Part shown: positions 52,455 to 61,275 of the stretch, piece by piece
Layout of the letters: each line of letters begins with the position of its first letter
Numbering within the stretch: position 1 is the stretch's first letter
From: Rhodospirillaceae bacterium UBA1479
Lineage (GTDB): Bacteria; Pseudomonadota; Alphaproteobacteria; Rhodospirillales; Casp-alpha2
Length of the DNA stretch: 64,000 bases
NCBI GenBank assembly: GCA_002325375.1
Contig: DCRZ01000002.1
Span: 124,001 to 188,000, forward strand
Direction: 5' to 3'
The notes under the pieces: model-generated
Databases searched by the model: none
What the model was told of the DNA's origin: nothing
The model's input: only the letters and a program-made list of their open reading frames with translations
Translations under genes and position numbers: made by a program

Positions 52455-53150
52455 ATGAGCGAACAGAACGGCAAGAACAGCACAGCCAAACCGGCGGCCA
52501 AATCGGCGCCGAAGGCGGAAAGCAAGACGGCGGCGGCCCCGGACCCGGCAGCCAAGAAGCCGGCCGACGGCACCGCCAAGAAGTCCACCTTGGGTGGGCT
52601 TGGCGGCGCCATCGGTATGGACGGGTCGGCGGCCACCTGGAAGCGGGTCGCCCTGGCATTGTTCGTGGTGGCCGGCCTGGCCATCGTCGCGGCGGTCGAT
52701 TACGCATCGGATGTGTCCCAGGCCCAGGATGACATGTCCCGCCTGCGTGCCCAGGTCGCCGAGGAACGCATCGCCATGAAAGCGGCGCAGGACAAGTTCA
52801 TGAAGGAATCCGCCGACATCGCGGAAGCCGTGGCGAAGAAGAAGGAAGAACTGGCGGCGACCCAGGCCGATATCGACAAGCGCCGGGCCGAGGCCCAGGA
52901 GCTGGAGGCCAAGCTGTCGAGCCTTTATACGGAAACCAAGACGGCACTGGAGGCCGCATCGGAAGCGGCCCGCAAGCAGGCCGACGCCCAGACCGCCCTC
53001 GACAAACTGAACGCCGAGCGCGCCAAACTGGCCGCCCAGATCAAGTCCGGGCGCGAGAACCTGGGGGCCTTGGAAAAGGACGCCGACAGCATGATGAAGG
53101 GGCTCAAGGATACGATCTCCCGCATCAAGGGCGCCCTCGACAAACTCTGA
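52455..53150 (+). CDS. single-pass membrane protein with long coiled coil
   Basis: 231 residues. An Ala/Lys/Pro-rich cytoplasmic tail (about 1-55), one membrane segment (about 58-78, VALALFVVAGLAIVAAV), then a heptad-rich helix (about 80-225) with many Ala, Lys, Glu and Gln, strongly predicted coiled coil. No enzymatic motif. Resembles cell-envelope spacer or polar-anchor proteins in layout only. The next gene starts 32 bases later on the same strand. Function not assigned. Confidence 0.7.
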   Translation: MSEQNGKNSTAKPAAKSAPKAESKTAAAPDPAAKKPADGTAKKSTLGGLGGAIGMDGSAATWKRVALALFVVAGLAIVAAVDYASDVSQAQDDMSRLRAQVAEERIAMKAAQDKFMKESADIAEAVAKKKEELAATQADIDKRRAEAQELEAKLSSLYTETKTALEAASEAARKQADAQTALDKLNAERAKLAAQIKSGRENLGALEKDADSMMKGLKDTISRIKGALDKL

Positions 53151-53182
53151 CCGACCATCTGATCGACTAAGGACTTTACGAC

Positions 53183-54097
53183 ATGACGGCATACCGCGCG
53201 GCGGTGATCGGCCTCGGCGCCATGGGCATGGGCATGGCGAAATCCCTGGTGACGGCAGGCATCGACACGGTCGGCTGCGACCTGTCCGAGGATGCGCGCA
53301 ATACCTTCGCCGCCGCCGGCGGCCGCGCCGTTCAGACCCCGGGCGAAGCCGCCCAGGGGGCGGACGCCGTTGCCGTGGTCGTCGTCAACGCCCAGCAGGT
53401 GGAGGCGGTCCTGACCGGCCCCGACGGGGTGCTCGATGCTTTGGTCCCGGGGGCGGTGGTCCTCGGCTGCGCCACCATGCCGCCGGACACGGCTGTTTCC
53501 CTGGCCAAGATGGTCGAAGCCAAGGGGGCGCTCTATCTGGACGCGCCGATTTCCGGCGGGCCGATCAAGTCGGCGGCGGGCAAACTGTCGGTCATGGCTT
53601 CGGGTTCCGCCGATGCCTTCGCCCGGGCCCGGCCGTTGCTCGACGCCGTGGCGGAAAAGGTGTTCGAACTGGGCGATGGCCCCGGCCCCGGATCGACCAT
53701 GAAGATGGTCAACCAGCTGCTGGCCGGTGTGCATATCGCAACGGCCATGGAGGCCATGGCGCTGGCGATCAAAAGCGGCCTGGATGCCAAGACGGTGTTT
53801 GAGGTCATCACCGCCTCGGCGGGGAATTCCTGGATGTTCGAAAACCGCGTCCCCCATGTGCTGGACGGTGATTACAGCCCGAAAAGCGCCGTCGATATCT
53901 TCATCAAGGATCTGGGCATCGTGCTGGCGCAGGGCGAACAGCTGGGCTTTCCCTTGCCGATTTCCGAAATCGCCTTCCGCCAATACCAACAGGCCAAGGA
54001 CATGGGCCTGGGCCGGCAGGACGATGCCTCGCTCATCAAAGTCTATCAACGGGACGGCGGGTTCCCGTTGCCCGGAGAGCCCGAGGACGAGGGCTGA
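53183..54097 (+). CDS. beta-hydroxyacid dehydrogenase family protein (LtnD/HIBADH-like)
   Basis: 304 residues. N-terminal NAD-binding VIGLGAMGMGMAKSL, substrate-binding block DAPISGGPIKSAAGKL (about 115-130), and catalytic Lys in GSTMKMVNQLLAG (about 173-185). GCATMPP near 92 is like L-threonate dehydrogenase and 2-hydroxy-3-oxopropionate reductase-type members. LtnD partners (a four-carbon acid-sugar kinase and OtnC/OtnI) are not in the window, so threonate is not supported by context. Confidence 0.85.
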   Translation: MTAYRAAVIGLGAMGMGMAKSLVTAGIDTVGCDLSEDARNTFAAAGGRAVQTPGEAAQGADAVAVVVVNAQQVEAVLTGPDGVLDALVPGAVVLGCATMPPDTAVSLAKMVEAKGALYLDAPISGGPIKSAAGKLSVMASGSADAFARARPLLDAVAEKVFELGDGPGPGSTMKMVNQLLAGVHIATAMEAMALAIKSGLDAKTVFEVITASAGNSWMFENRVPHVLDGDYSPKSAVDIFIKDLGIVLAQGEQLGFPLPISEIAFRQYQQAKDMGLGRQDDASLIKVYQRDGGFPLPGEPEDEG

Positions 54098-54152
54098 GCC
54101 TCCGGCTGCTTCTTGCCTCTTGCCATCCTATGGATGAATATTAGCCGATCCG

Positions 54153-54169
54153 GGGATCGTCACGATCCC
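54153..54169 (+). other. hairpin between dehydrogenase and PHP-like genes
   Basis: GGGATCG and CGATCCC pair around TCA, 56 bases after the dehydrogenase stop and 36 before the PHP-like start. No T-run follows. It may end the upstream transcript or structure the leader. Confidence 0.4.
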
Positions 54170-54204
54170 TGAACCGATTGAGGCAACAGGGGATTTTTGG
54201 GGGC

Positions 54205-56448
54205 ATGCCGCTTTCGACCTATCTGCCGGAAGAAATGGGCTCCGTCGCCATCGCCCCCCTGGGACCGGTGGAGGCGGGCAGCTTCCAATCCTTCTTCGTC
54301 ATCTACACGGCGGGCAAATTCGGGATCGACGATTCCGGCTCGCTCAAGATCGTGCATCGCTTCGCCTCGGACCTGGGCAGGTTGCAGATGGACGATCCGG
54401 AAGGCGCCAATTACGTTTCGGCCCAGGCGTCGAACGGCGCCGTCCTGCACATGGAATACGATCTCAAGCGCAACTTCCGGCCCTGGGACAAGACGCTCTA
54501 CATCAAGGTCGTGCGAGGGTTCCTGTCGGAAGGCGACCGCATCGTGATCCGCATCGGCGACCGCCGGTACGGCGGGCCGGGTGTGCGCATGCAGACCTTT
54601 CAGGAAAAGGAATTCCAGTTCCGGGTCTTGGTCGATGCCTTCGCGACCTATGATTATGTGGAACTTCCCGATACGCCGTCGATCGAGATCACCTCCGGCC
54701 CGCCTGTGATCTACAAGGCCGTGCTGCCGACGTTAAAGCGGGTGGGGGAGACCTTTCTGCTCGGCCTCAAGGGCGAGGACCGATGGGGCAATCCCTCTGC
54801 CAAATGCGAGGATACCTTTCGCGTGACGTCGACCCGCCCGGTCGAAAACCTGCCGGACGAAATTTCCTTTTATCCCGGTCAGGCCTCGGTGCAGATCGAT
54901 GGCCTGCGCGCGGAAGAGGAAGGCGACCTGTGCATCGATCTGGTCGACATGGACGGCAATGTGGCGGCGCGCTCCAACCCGCTGCGCATCGTGGCGAAGA
55001 CCGGCGGCGTCAGCTTCTGGGCCGACCTGCATGGCCAGTCTCAGGAAACCATCGGCACCAATAATGCGCGGTCCTACTTTTCCTTCGCCCGCGACAGGGC
55101 GTTCCTGGACGCCACGGTGCATCAGGGCAACGATTTTCAGATCACGTCGGAATTCTGGGACGAACTGAACAGCCTGAGCCGCGAGTTCACCCAGGACAGC
55201 CGCTTCATCGTCATTCCCGGCTACGAATGGTCGGCCAATACCTGCCTGGGGGGCGACCGAAATATTCTGTATGCGGAGGAAGGACGCCCCATATACCGCT
55301 CGTCCCACGCTCTGGTCGAAGACACCCGCGACCTGGACCAGGACGCCAACAGCGTCGAGGAACTGTTCGACAAGCTGAAAGGGGAGGACGTGACCGTGTT
55401 TGCCCATGTGGGCGGACGCTATGCCGACATTCGGCGCGGCCATGACCGGAAATTGGAACGTTCGGTCGAGGTCCATTCCGCCTGGGGCACCTTCGAATGG
55501 CTGGTCGAGGACGCCTTCGAAATGGGCTACCGCACGGGCATCCTCGCGACCTCGGACGGGCACAAGGGGCGGCCGGGCGCCTCGCACCCCGGGGCCACGC
55601 GGTTCGGCGCCTATGGTGGGCTGACCTGCCTGTTCGCCGATGACCTGACCCGCGCCGATCTGATGACGGCGCTGAAACGCCGCCACCATTACTGCACCAC
55701 GGGCTGCCGGGCGGTGTTGTCGACCAAAGTGACGCTCGACCGGCCCGCCGACCGCTTCGACGATGATCCGGCCCTGGGCGGCCCACCGGATGAACAGGTC
55801 ACCGAGGCCGTCATGGGCGACATCCTGCGCACCGATGCAGAGATCGCGACCTTCGAGATCGATATCCATGCCGCCGCGCCGATCGAGCGCATCGACATTC
55901 GCGACGGTTTGCGCCTGCTGGAAACCTGGCGCCCGTCGGAGGCCGAGGACATGGGCAGGCGCATCCGGGTCATCTGGGAAGGCTCCGAATACCGGGGACG
56001 CGGCCGGGAAACGGTATGGGACGGGTGCGCCGAATTGTCGGGCAACACCTTTGCCCGGATCGCGCCCATCAACTGGTACAACATCGAAAAGCGCCTGGAT
56101 CTGGTGTCACCCCAGCGCGTCGAATGGTCGTCCCTGACCACGGGCGGCTTCATCGGCTTCGACGCCTGGCTGGACGACATGGTCATGGGCTGGCTGCGCA
56201 TCGACACGCCGCTGGTCAAGAAAACCATCGCCGTCCAGGACATCGGGCGTGAGGATATCTGCCTGGAAGCCGGCGGCCTCGGCCGCCGCGTGCGCGTTTA
56301 CCGTCTGCCGGAGGAAAACCCCCACAAGCGGCTCAAGCTGGCGCGCAAGATTCCCCTCAGCCCGGACCGCGACAACGCCCTTTACGTACGCATCACGCTG
56401 GAAGACGGTCACGTCATCTGGTCGTCACCGATTTATCTCGTTCCATGA
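54205..56448 (+). CDS. large PHP-like metal-dependent protein (DUF3604-like)
   Basis: 747 residues. N-terminal beta-rich region (about 1-265) with two immunoglobulin-like segments, a PHP-like metallohydrolase domain (about 270-520), then a C-terminal beta region. Likely metal residues are His276 (WADLHGQ), His306 (TVHQGND), His401 (FAHVGG), His424 (EVHSAWG) and Asp451/His453 (TSDGHKG). No signal peptide. Start 54205 has GGGG upstream; a TTG at 54178 is also open. The VOC gene follows after ten bases. Family members (DUF3604) have no established substrate. Confidence 0.75.
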   Translation: MPLSTYLPEEMGSVAIAPLGPVEAGSFQSFFVIYTAGKFGIDDSGSLKIVHRFASDLGRLQMDDPEGANYVSAQASNGAVLHMEYDLKRNFRPWDKTLYIKVVRGFLSEGDRIVIRIGDRRYGGPGVRMQTFQEKEFQFRVLVDAFATYDYVELPDTPSIEITSGPPVIYKAVLPTLKRVGETFLLGLKGEDRWGNPSAKCEDTFRVTSTRPVENLPDEISFYPGQASVQIDGLRAEEEGDLCIDLVDMDGNVAARSNPLRIVAKTGGVSFWADLHGQSQETIGTNNARSYFSFARDRAFLDATVHQGNDFQITSEFWDELNSLSREFTQDSRFIVIPGYEWSANTCLGGDRNILYAEEGRPIYRSSHALVEDTRDLDQDANSVEELFDKLKGEDVTVFAHVGGRYADIRRGHDRKLERSVEVHSAWGTFEWLVEDAFEMGYRTGILATSDGHKGRPGASHPGATRFGAYGGLTCLFADDLTRADLMTALKRRHHYCTTGCRAVLSTKVTLDRPADRFDDDPALGGPPDEQVTEAVMGDILRTDAEIATFEIDIHAAAPIERIDIRDGLRLLETWRPSEAEDMGRRIRVIWEGSEYRGRGRETVWDGCAELSGNTFARIAPINWYNIEKRLDLVSPQRVEWSSLTTGGFIGFDAWLDDMVMGWLRIDTPLVKKTIAVQDIGREDICLEAGGLGRRVRVYRLPEENPHKRLKLARKIPLSPDRDNALYVRITLEDGHVIWSSPIYLVP

Positions 56449-56458
56449 CAGGTCATCC

Positions 56459-57325
56459 ATGACAGGCATCGATCACGTCGTTCTCACCGCCCGCGACTTG
56501 AATGCGCTTTCGGAATTTTACGAGCGTCTCGGCTTCACGCTGACCCCACAGGCGCAGCATCCTTTCGGTACGGGCAACCGGCTGGCTCAGCTTCAGGGAA
56601 GCTTTATCGAGCTTCTGTCCGTGACCAAGCCCGATGACGTGCCGGAAGCGGGGCCGGGCGAGTTTTCCTTCGGCGCCTATAACCGGGATTACCTGAAGAC
56701 GGGTGACGGCATGTCCATGCTGGCCTTGACCTCGGATGGCTGGGAGGTCGACCGGGCCCGGTTCGAACGGGCTGGGTTCAAGCTACCCGCCCCCTTCGCC
56801 TTCGGGCGCAAGGCGCGCCAACCCGACGGAAGCGAAGTGAAATTGGATTTCCGCCTGACCTTCCTGACCGACCCCGCCCTGCCGCGTGCGCCCTTCTTTA
56901 CTTGCGACCATCGGCATCCGGCGGAGATTTTCTGGAAATCCCATTATCAGGCCCATGCCAATGGGGCGCAGCGCATTGTCGAAGTGCAGATGGTCGCGGA
57001 AAACCCGGAAATCCACATGGGGCTGTTCAAGCGCCTGTTCGGGGCCGTGGTGCCCATCAACGGCGGCATCTGCGCGGGGTTAATGGGCGCCGGGTTCTGC
57101 GTTCTGGAGCCCGAAGCCTTTGCCGAGACCTACCCCGGTACGGCGATCCCGACGGTGCCGGAAGGCGAAGCGCGGTTCGCCGGGTTCCGCGTCGCCGTCG
57201 CCGATCTGGACGCGGCCGAGGCCCTGTGGCGGGAAAACGGCATCACATTCCGGCGTGTCGGGGAGCGTCTATATGTTTCCGGCGAAAACGCTTTCGGCTG
57301 CCTCATTGCCCTTTCGAACAGCTGA
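56459..57325 (+). CDS. VOC family protein (glyoxalase-like)
   Basis: 288 residues. N-terminal glyoxalase-like repeat starts GIDHVVLTARDLNALSEFYERLGF, and the second half (TCDHRHPAEIF, about 143-153; late CLIALS) fits the two-module vicinal-oxygen-chelate fold. Metal ligands are probably His5, His residues near 146-148 and a late Glu, but the assignment is approximate. Spaced ten bases after the PHP-like gene and likely co-transcribed. Family members act as dioxygenases, isomerases or binding proteins; the reaction is unknown. Confidence 0.82.
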   Translation: MTGIDHVVLTARDLNALSEFYERLGFTLTPQAQHPFGTGNRLAQLQGSFIELLSVTKPDDVPEAGPGEFSFGAYNRDYLKTGDGMSMLALTSDGWEVDRARFERAGFKLPAPFAFGRKARQPDGSEVKLDFRLTFLTDPALPRAPFFTCDHRHPAEIFWKSHYQAHANGAQRIVEVQMVAENPEIHMGLFKRLFGAVVPINGGICAGLMGAGFCVLEPEAFAETYPGTAIPTVPEGEARFAGFRVAVADLDAAEALWRENGITFRRVGERLYVSGENAFGCLIALSNS

Positions 57326-57341
57326 TTCGGCACCCTAAATA

Positions 57342-57359
57342 CCTATATAGCTATATAGG
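57342..57359. promoter_or_regulatory. 18-bp perfect palindrome, likely operator of the GntR regulator
   Basis: CCTATATAGCTATATAGG is fully self-complementary and lies 78 bases upstream of the GntR/HutC-type regulator, in an otherwise GC-rich region. HutC-family regulators bind such A/T-centred palindromes, often their own promoter. Confidence 0.6.
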
Positions 57360-57368
57360 ACTTGAAAA

Positions 57369-57428
57369 TCCCTGATCCTCGGGTGTAGGAATCAAAGAAA
57401 GGCCGCAACGAACCGGCCGCATCAGGGA
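57369..57428 (+). promoter_or_regulatory. nested inverted repeat that could mask the RBS of the GntR gene
   Basis: TCCCTGAT (57369-57376) and ATCAGGGA (57421-57428) are complementary. The right arm holds the AGGGA ribosome site of the ATG at 57437. Inside lies GGCCG...CGGCC (57401-57405 with 57414-57418), a second stem. Confidence 0.4.
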
Positions 57429-57436
57429 ACGCATCC

Positions 57437-58204
57437 ATGGTTTTCTCCGTCTTGGCGACGGTGCTTGAGGATCGCGCGCATTCAAGTGTGCAGCGCTTGC
57501 CCAAGTACCTGCAACTGTCCGACGCCATCGCCCGCGCGATCCTGCAGGGGCGGCTGAAGACCGGTGAGAAACTGCCGCCGGAAAGTGAGTTGGCGCGGGT
57601 GTTGCCGGCCAGTCTGGGCACCATTCAGCGCGCGCTCAACAATCTGGCCGAACGGGGCCTGCTGGTCCGCCGTCACGGCCATGGCACCTTCGTCGCGGAA
57701 CCGGCCATGGCGCCCCAGGATCTGTGGCATTTCCGCTTTCTCGCCGACGACGGGCGCTCGCTGCTGCCGGTCTATACTCAGGTCGGCTCCATCGACGCCG
57801 TGCGCCGCCCCGGCCCATGGTCCGACTTTCTGGGCACCAAGGACCTGATCGTCGTGACCCGGCGCATCGACGTGAACCATGCCCATACGGGGATCAGCGA
57901 ACTGTATTTGCCCGAAGCCCGCGTGCCGGGCCTGTTGAAGGTTCGGCCCAAGGACCTGGAAAACGTGAACATTCGCGCCTTCCTGGCCGACCGCTTCGGG
58001 ATCGCCACGGAGCGGGTGCGGGAAATGGCCGCCTGCGGGCCCCTGCCGGGCACGGTCACGGGGGCTCTCGGCCTGGCGCCGGACTTGGCGGGCTTGGCCT
58101 ATCACATGGAAGGGTTCGAGCACCGCGACCGGCCCATCAGCTATCAGACCGCCTGGTTTCCGCCGGGCGGCCCGCGCCTGGTTCTCGGCGAGAAACACGA
58201 ATAG
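57437..58204 (+). CDS. GntR family regulator, HutC/UTRA subfamily
   Basis: 255 residues. N-terminal winged helix (about 17-85; KLPPESELARVLPASLGTIQRALNNL is the core, with the GTF block at its end) and a UTRA-type effector domain (about 100-250). The position directly before the succinate dehydrogenase/fumarase operon, with a 25-base gap, makes it the likely controller of that operon, sensing a dicarboxylate or related compound. The promoter region carries an 18-bp palindrome. Confidence 0.9.
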   Translation: MVFSVLATVLEDRAHSSVQRLPKYLQLSDAIARAILQGRLKTGEKLPPESELARVLPASLGTIQRALNNLAERGLLVRRHGHGTFVAEPAMAPQDLWHFRFLADDGRSLLPVYTQVGSIDAVRRPGPWSDFLGTKDLIVVTRRIDVNHAHTGISELYLPEARVPGLLKVRPKDLENVNIRAFLADRFGIATERVREMAACGPLPGTVTGALGLAPDLAGLAYHMEGFEHRDRPISYQTAWFPPGGPRLVLGEKHE

Positions 58205-58229
58205 GAAGACGCATAGGGATGAAACGCAT

Positions 58230-58949
58230 ATGAGCAAGGACAGCCTCACCGTCGAAATCTGGCGTGGCCGTGAAGAAGGCCGGTTCGATACCTTCGAGGT
58301 GCCGCGCATGGCGAGCCAGACCGTGCTCGACATCGTCACGTATGTTCAACGTAATCTGGATCCGGGCCTGTCCTACCGCTTCGCCTGCCGCGTCGGGGTC
58401 TGCGGGTCCTGCGCCATGACCGTGAATGGCAAGCCGCGCTGGACCTGCCGCACCCATGTCGACAAGGTCGCCGATGAGGGTACGCTGCGTATTCAACCCC
58501 TGAAGAACATGCCGGTGATCCGCGACCTGGCCGTCGACATGACGGAATTCTTCGAAAAATGGACCAAGGCCAAGGCCCATTTCGTGCCAACGACGACCCG
58601 CCATGACGACTTCGCCCAGGTGTCGCCCAGCGACCCCAAGCGCAAGGAAGCCACGGCGGGAATCGAATGCATCAACTGCGGCGTCTGCTATTCGGCCTGC
58701 GATACCGTGGCCTGGCTGGGGGACTATCTCGGCCCGGCGGCCCTCAACCGGGCCTGGACCTTGCACAACGATGTGCGCGACGGCGGTCAGTCGGACCGCA
58801 TCAAGGCCATCGCCGGGACCGGCGGCTGTCAGGCCTGTCATTCCCACCAAAGCTGTTTCGAACTCTGTCCCAAGCATTTGAACCCGACGGCCTCGATCGC
58901 CGGGCTCAAGCGGGCGACGGCCAAGGCGGCGCTGAAGGGGGAGATCTGA
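58230..58949 (+). CDS. succinate dehydrogenase/fumarate reductase iron-sulfur subunit
   Basis: 239 residues, normal SdhB/FrdB length. The [2Fe-2S] motif C-x4-C-x2-C-x11-C is in ACRVGVCGSC and the following WTC (about 52-71). The [4Fe-4S] motif is CINCGVC and the [3Fe-4S]/last cluster Cys pattern is CHSHQSCFELCP. One variation is Asp instead of Pro after the last Cys of CYSACD. It links the flavoprotein encoded at the far end of the operon to the membrane cytochrome subunits that follow. Three bases to the next gene. Confidence 0.92.
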   Translation: MSKDSLTVEIWRGREEGRFDTFEVPRMASQTVLDIVTYVQRNLDPGLSYRFACRVGVCGSCAMTVNGKPRWTCRTHVDKVADEGTLRIQPLKNMPVIRDLAVDMTEFFEKWTKAKAHFVPTTTRHDDFAQVSPSDPKRKEATAGIECINCGVCYSACDTVAWLGDYLGPAALNRAWTLHNDVRDGGQSDRIKAIAGTGGCQACHSHQSCFELCPKHLNPTASIAGLKRATAKAALKGEI

Positions 58950-58952
58950 TCC

Positions 58953-59303
58953 ATGACTCCCGAACGCGCCGAAACTCTCGAATGGCTGATGCAGCGGGTC
59001 TCCGCCATGGTGCTGGCGGTCTGCGTCATCGTGCATCTGGCCGTCATCGTCATCGCCGTGCAGGGCGGGGTCACGTCCAAGGAAATCGTCGCCCGGGTCG
59101 GCGGCTCCGTGCCCTGGCTTGCGTTCTATTCCGTGTTCGTGATCGCCGTGGCGCTGCATGCGCCGACGGGGCTGCGCAACATCCTGCGGGAATATACGTC
59201 CCTCGGCCGCCGCGCGACCCATTGGATCATGGCCGCCGTCTGCGTGCTGATTCTGGTCATGGGCTTCCGCGCCGTCGTGGGGCTCTACGGGTTGGGGGCA
59301 TAA
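58953..59303 (+). CDS. SdhC/D-like membrane anchor subunit, first
   Basis: 116 residues with three membrane segments. Potential haem b ligands are His28 (VIVHLAV) and His69-type (VALHAPTG), the latter followed by GLRNIL as in SdhC/SdhD. It starts three bases after the iron-sulfur gene. Separate small C and D subunits with a His in each of helix positions fit a quinone-linked complex with haem. Confidence 0.85.
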   Translation: MTPERAETLEWLMQRVSAMVLAVCVIVHLAVIVIAVQGGVTSKEIVARVGGSVPWLAFYSVFVIAVALHAPTGLRNILREYTSLGRRATHWIMAAVCVLILVMGFRAVVGLYGLGA

Positions 59304-59307
59304 CGGC

Positions 59308-59646
59308 ATGAAGACGCATCGCAACCACGCCAACTACTGGGCCTTCGTGCTGCATCGGATTTCCGGGCTTGCCCTGCTGCTGTTCCTGCCGGCGCATTTC
59401 TATGTCCTGGCCCTGGCCGTCGAACAGGCCGCGACTCTCGACATGTTCCTCAGCTGGACCGAGGCCCCCCTGGTCAAGCTTCTGGAAACCGGGCTGGTGA
59501 TCCTGCTGGCGGCCCATATGACCGGCGGCCTCCGCATCCTCGCCATCGAATTCCTGGCCTGGCGCAACTGGCAGAAATCCGTGGTCGCCATCACCGGCGG
59601 GCTGTCGCTCGCGGCGGGGCTGCTGTTCTTTCTCAATGCGGGATGA
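59308..59646 (+). CDS. SdhC/D-like membrane anchor subunit, second
   Basis: 112 residues with three membrane segments. LHRISGLALLLFLPAHFYVL (about 15-34) matches the HR-SG...H signature of the cytochrome b556 subunit, and AAHMTGGLRIL (about 69-79) has the second conserved His. Gap of four bases from the first anchor gene. The HRISG Ser-Arg pair lines the quinone site in known complexes. Confidence 0.88.
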   Translation: MKTHRNHANYWAFVLHRISGLALLLFLPAHFYVLALAVEQAATLDMFLSWTEAPLVKLLETGLVILLAAHMTGGLRILAIEFLAWRNWQKSVVAITGGLSLAAGLLFFLNAG

Positions 59647-59656
59647 CCGGATCACC

Positions 59657-60385
59657 ATGACCGCATTGTCGCCCGAACTGATCGTAGTGCTCGGGGCGTT
59701 CCTCGCGGCCTTCGTCGCGGGATCGTCCGGGTTCGGCGACGCCTTGGTGTCGGCGGCGTTCTGGCTGCATGTCCTGCCGCCGGTCGAGGCCGCCCCCCTG
59801 ATCATTCTGACCGGCATCACCCTGCATGTGTTCCTGCTGATCCGCCTGCGCAGCCGGTTGGATTTTTCGCGGCTGCTGCCGTTCCTGGCTTTGGGCGTGA
59901 TCGGCGTGCCGATCGGCACCTGGCTGCTGCAGCACCTGCCGGCGGAACCCTTCAAGTTCGCGGTCGGCGCCTTGCTGGTGCTGTACGGCGGCGGGCTGCT
60001 GATCTTCGCCAACCCGCCGACCATCACCCGGGGTGGGCGCGGGCTGGACGCGGCGGCGGGCGGCATCGGCGGGGTGCTGGGCGGCATGGCGGGCTTGTCC
60101 GGCATCGTGCCCGCGGTGTGGAGCGGCCTGCGCGGCTGGCCCCGCGCCCAGGCCCGCGGCGTGACCCAGCCCTTCATCCTGATCATGCACAGCCTGTCCC
60201 TGGCCGCCATGGCCTATGCCGGCCTGATCACGCCGCAGCTGGCGCATAACTACCTTTGGGCCCTGCCGGCCATGGCCCTGGGCGGCCTGATCGGCATCGG
60301 CTGCTACACCCGTTTGAACGAAGAACGCTTCCGGTGCATCGTTCTGGCCATCCTGGCCGGCGCCGGGGTGACGTTGATTGTCTAG
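59657..60385 (+). CDS. TSUP (TauE/SafE) family transporter inside SDH/fumarase operon
   Basis: 242 residues from the ATG at 59657, about eight membrane segments with the TSUP repeat blocks FVAGSSGFGDALVSAA and GVLGGMAGLSGIVPAVWSG. An ATG at 59636 would overlap the SdhD end by 11 bases. The position between respiratory and fumarase genes suggests it carries a substrate or product of this pathway, such as a dicarboxylate or sulfonated acid. A second TSUP gene is at 50380-51147. Confidence 0.87.
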   Translation: MTALSPELIVVLGAFLAAFVAGSSGFGDALVSAAFWLHVLPPVEAAPLIILTGITLHVFLLIRLRSRLDFSRLLPFLALGVIGVPIGTWLLQHLPAEPFKFAVGALLVLYGGGLLIFANPPTITRGGRGLDAAAGGIGGVLGGMAGLSGIVPAVWSGLRGWPRAQARGVTQPFILIMHSLSLAAMAYAGLITPQLAHNYLWALPAMALGGLIGIGCYTRLNEERFRCIVLAILAGAGVTLIV

Positions 60386-60397
60386 GAGGCAACTCAC

Positions 60398-61273
60398 ATG
60401 AAACTCGATCTCGCCGCCGTCGAGGAAACGGCCAAACATTTGTATATCCAGGCGCTGAAAATCCTGCCGCCGGACATCAAGGACGGCTTCAAGCGCCTGG
60501 ATGCGACGGAGACGGACCCGACCGCCAAGTCGATCCTGGCGACCATGATCAAGAACATCGACGTGGCCGAGGACACGACCAACCTTTTGTGCCAGGACAC
60601 CGGCATCCCGATCTACAACATCCTGATCGGGCGCGGGGTCGAGGTCGACGGCCACGCCTTGAAGGAGGCCATTCGAAAAGGCTGTGAGCGGGCGACGACC
60701 GAACACCCGCTGCGGTCTTCCGTCGTCCACCCGATCACCCGGGTCAACGAGCAGACGTCCTGCGGCATCAAGGTGCCGGTCATCACCATCGACTTTTCCG
60801 ATAAGGACGAGTTCTTCGAGATGGAGATGATCCCCAAGGGATCGGGCTCGGAGAACGGCAGCTTCCTGAAGATGTGCATCCCGGCCGAGGGCGTGGCCGG
60901 CATCAAGACCTTCGTCGTCGACAAGGTGATGGAAGTGGGCGGGCGCGTCTGCCCGCCGACCATCGTCGGCGTCGGCGTCGGCGGCACGTCGGACCTCTGC
61001 ACCAAGCTGGCCAAGAAAGCCGGGGCCCGGCCGCTCGGCTCGGTCTGCGACGACCCGGAGGGGGCGAAGCTGGAGAAAGAGCTGAGCGCCGCCGTCAACA
61101 TGCTGGGCATCGGCCCGCAGGGCCTGGGCGGCGACAGCACCGCCTTCGCCGTCCACGTCGAGACCGCCGCCACCCACATCACCATGAACCCGGTCGCCGT
61201 CAACATCATGTGCCATTCGGCGCGCCGCGCCCGGGCGACCTTCACGCCCAAGGGCGTCGAGATCGGATTTTAA
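60398..61273 (+). CDS. class I fumarate hydratase/tartrate dehydratase alpha subunit
   Basis: 291 residues, the N-terminal half of class I fumarase as a separate subunit (TtdA-like). The three [4Fe-4S] cysteines are in LLCQDTG (about 69), QTSCGIK (about 127) and DLCTKLA (about 205). Known reactions are fumarate to malate, L-tartrate dehydration and mesaconate hydration; which applies cannot be told. AGGAGGCAACTCAC precedes the ATG. The beta-subunit gene follows after repeat copy C. Confidence 0.88.
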   Translation: MKLDLAAVEETAKHLYIQALKILPPDIKDGFKRLDATETDPTAKSILATMIKNIDVAEDTTNLLCQDTGIPIYNILIGRGVEVDGHALKEAIRKGCERATTEHPLRSSVVHPITRVNEQTSCGIKVPVITIDFSDKDEFFEMEMIPKGSGSENGSFLKMCIPAEGVAGIKTFVVDKVMEVGGRVCPPTIVGVGVGGTSDLCTKLAKKAGARPLGSVCDDPEGAKLEKELSAAVNMLGIGPQGLGGDSTAFAVHVETAATHITMNPVAVNIMCHSARRARATFTPKGVEIGF

Positions 61274-61275
61274 GA

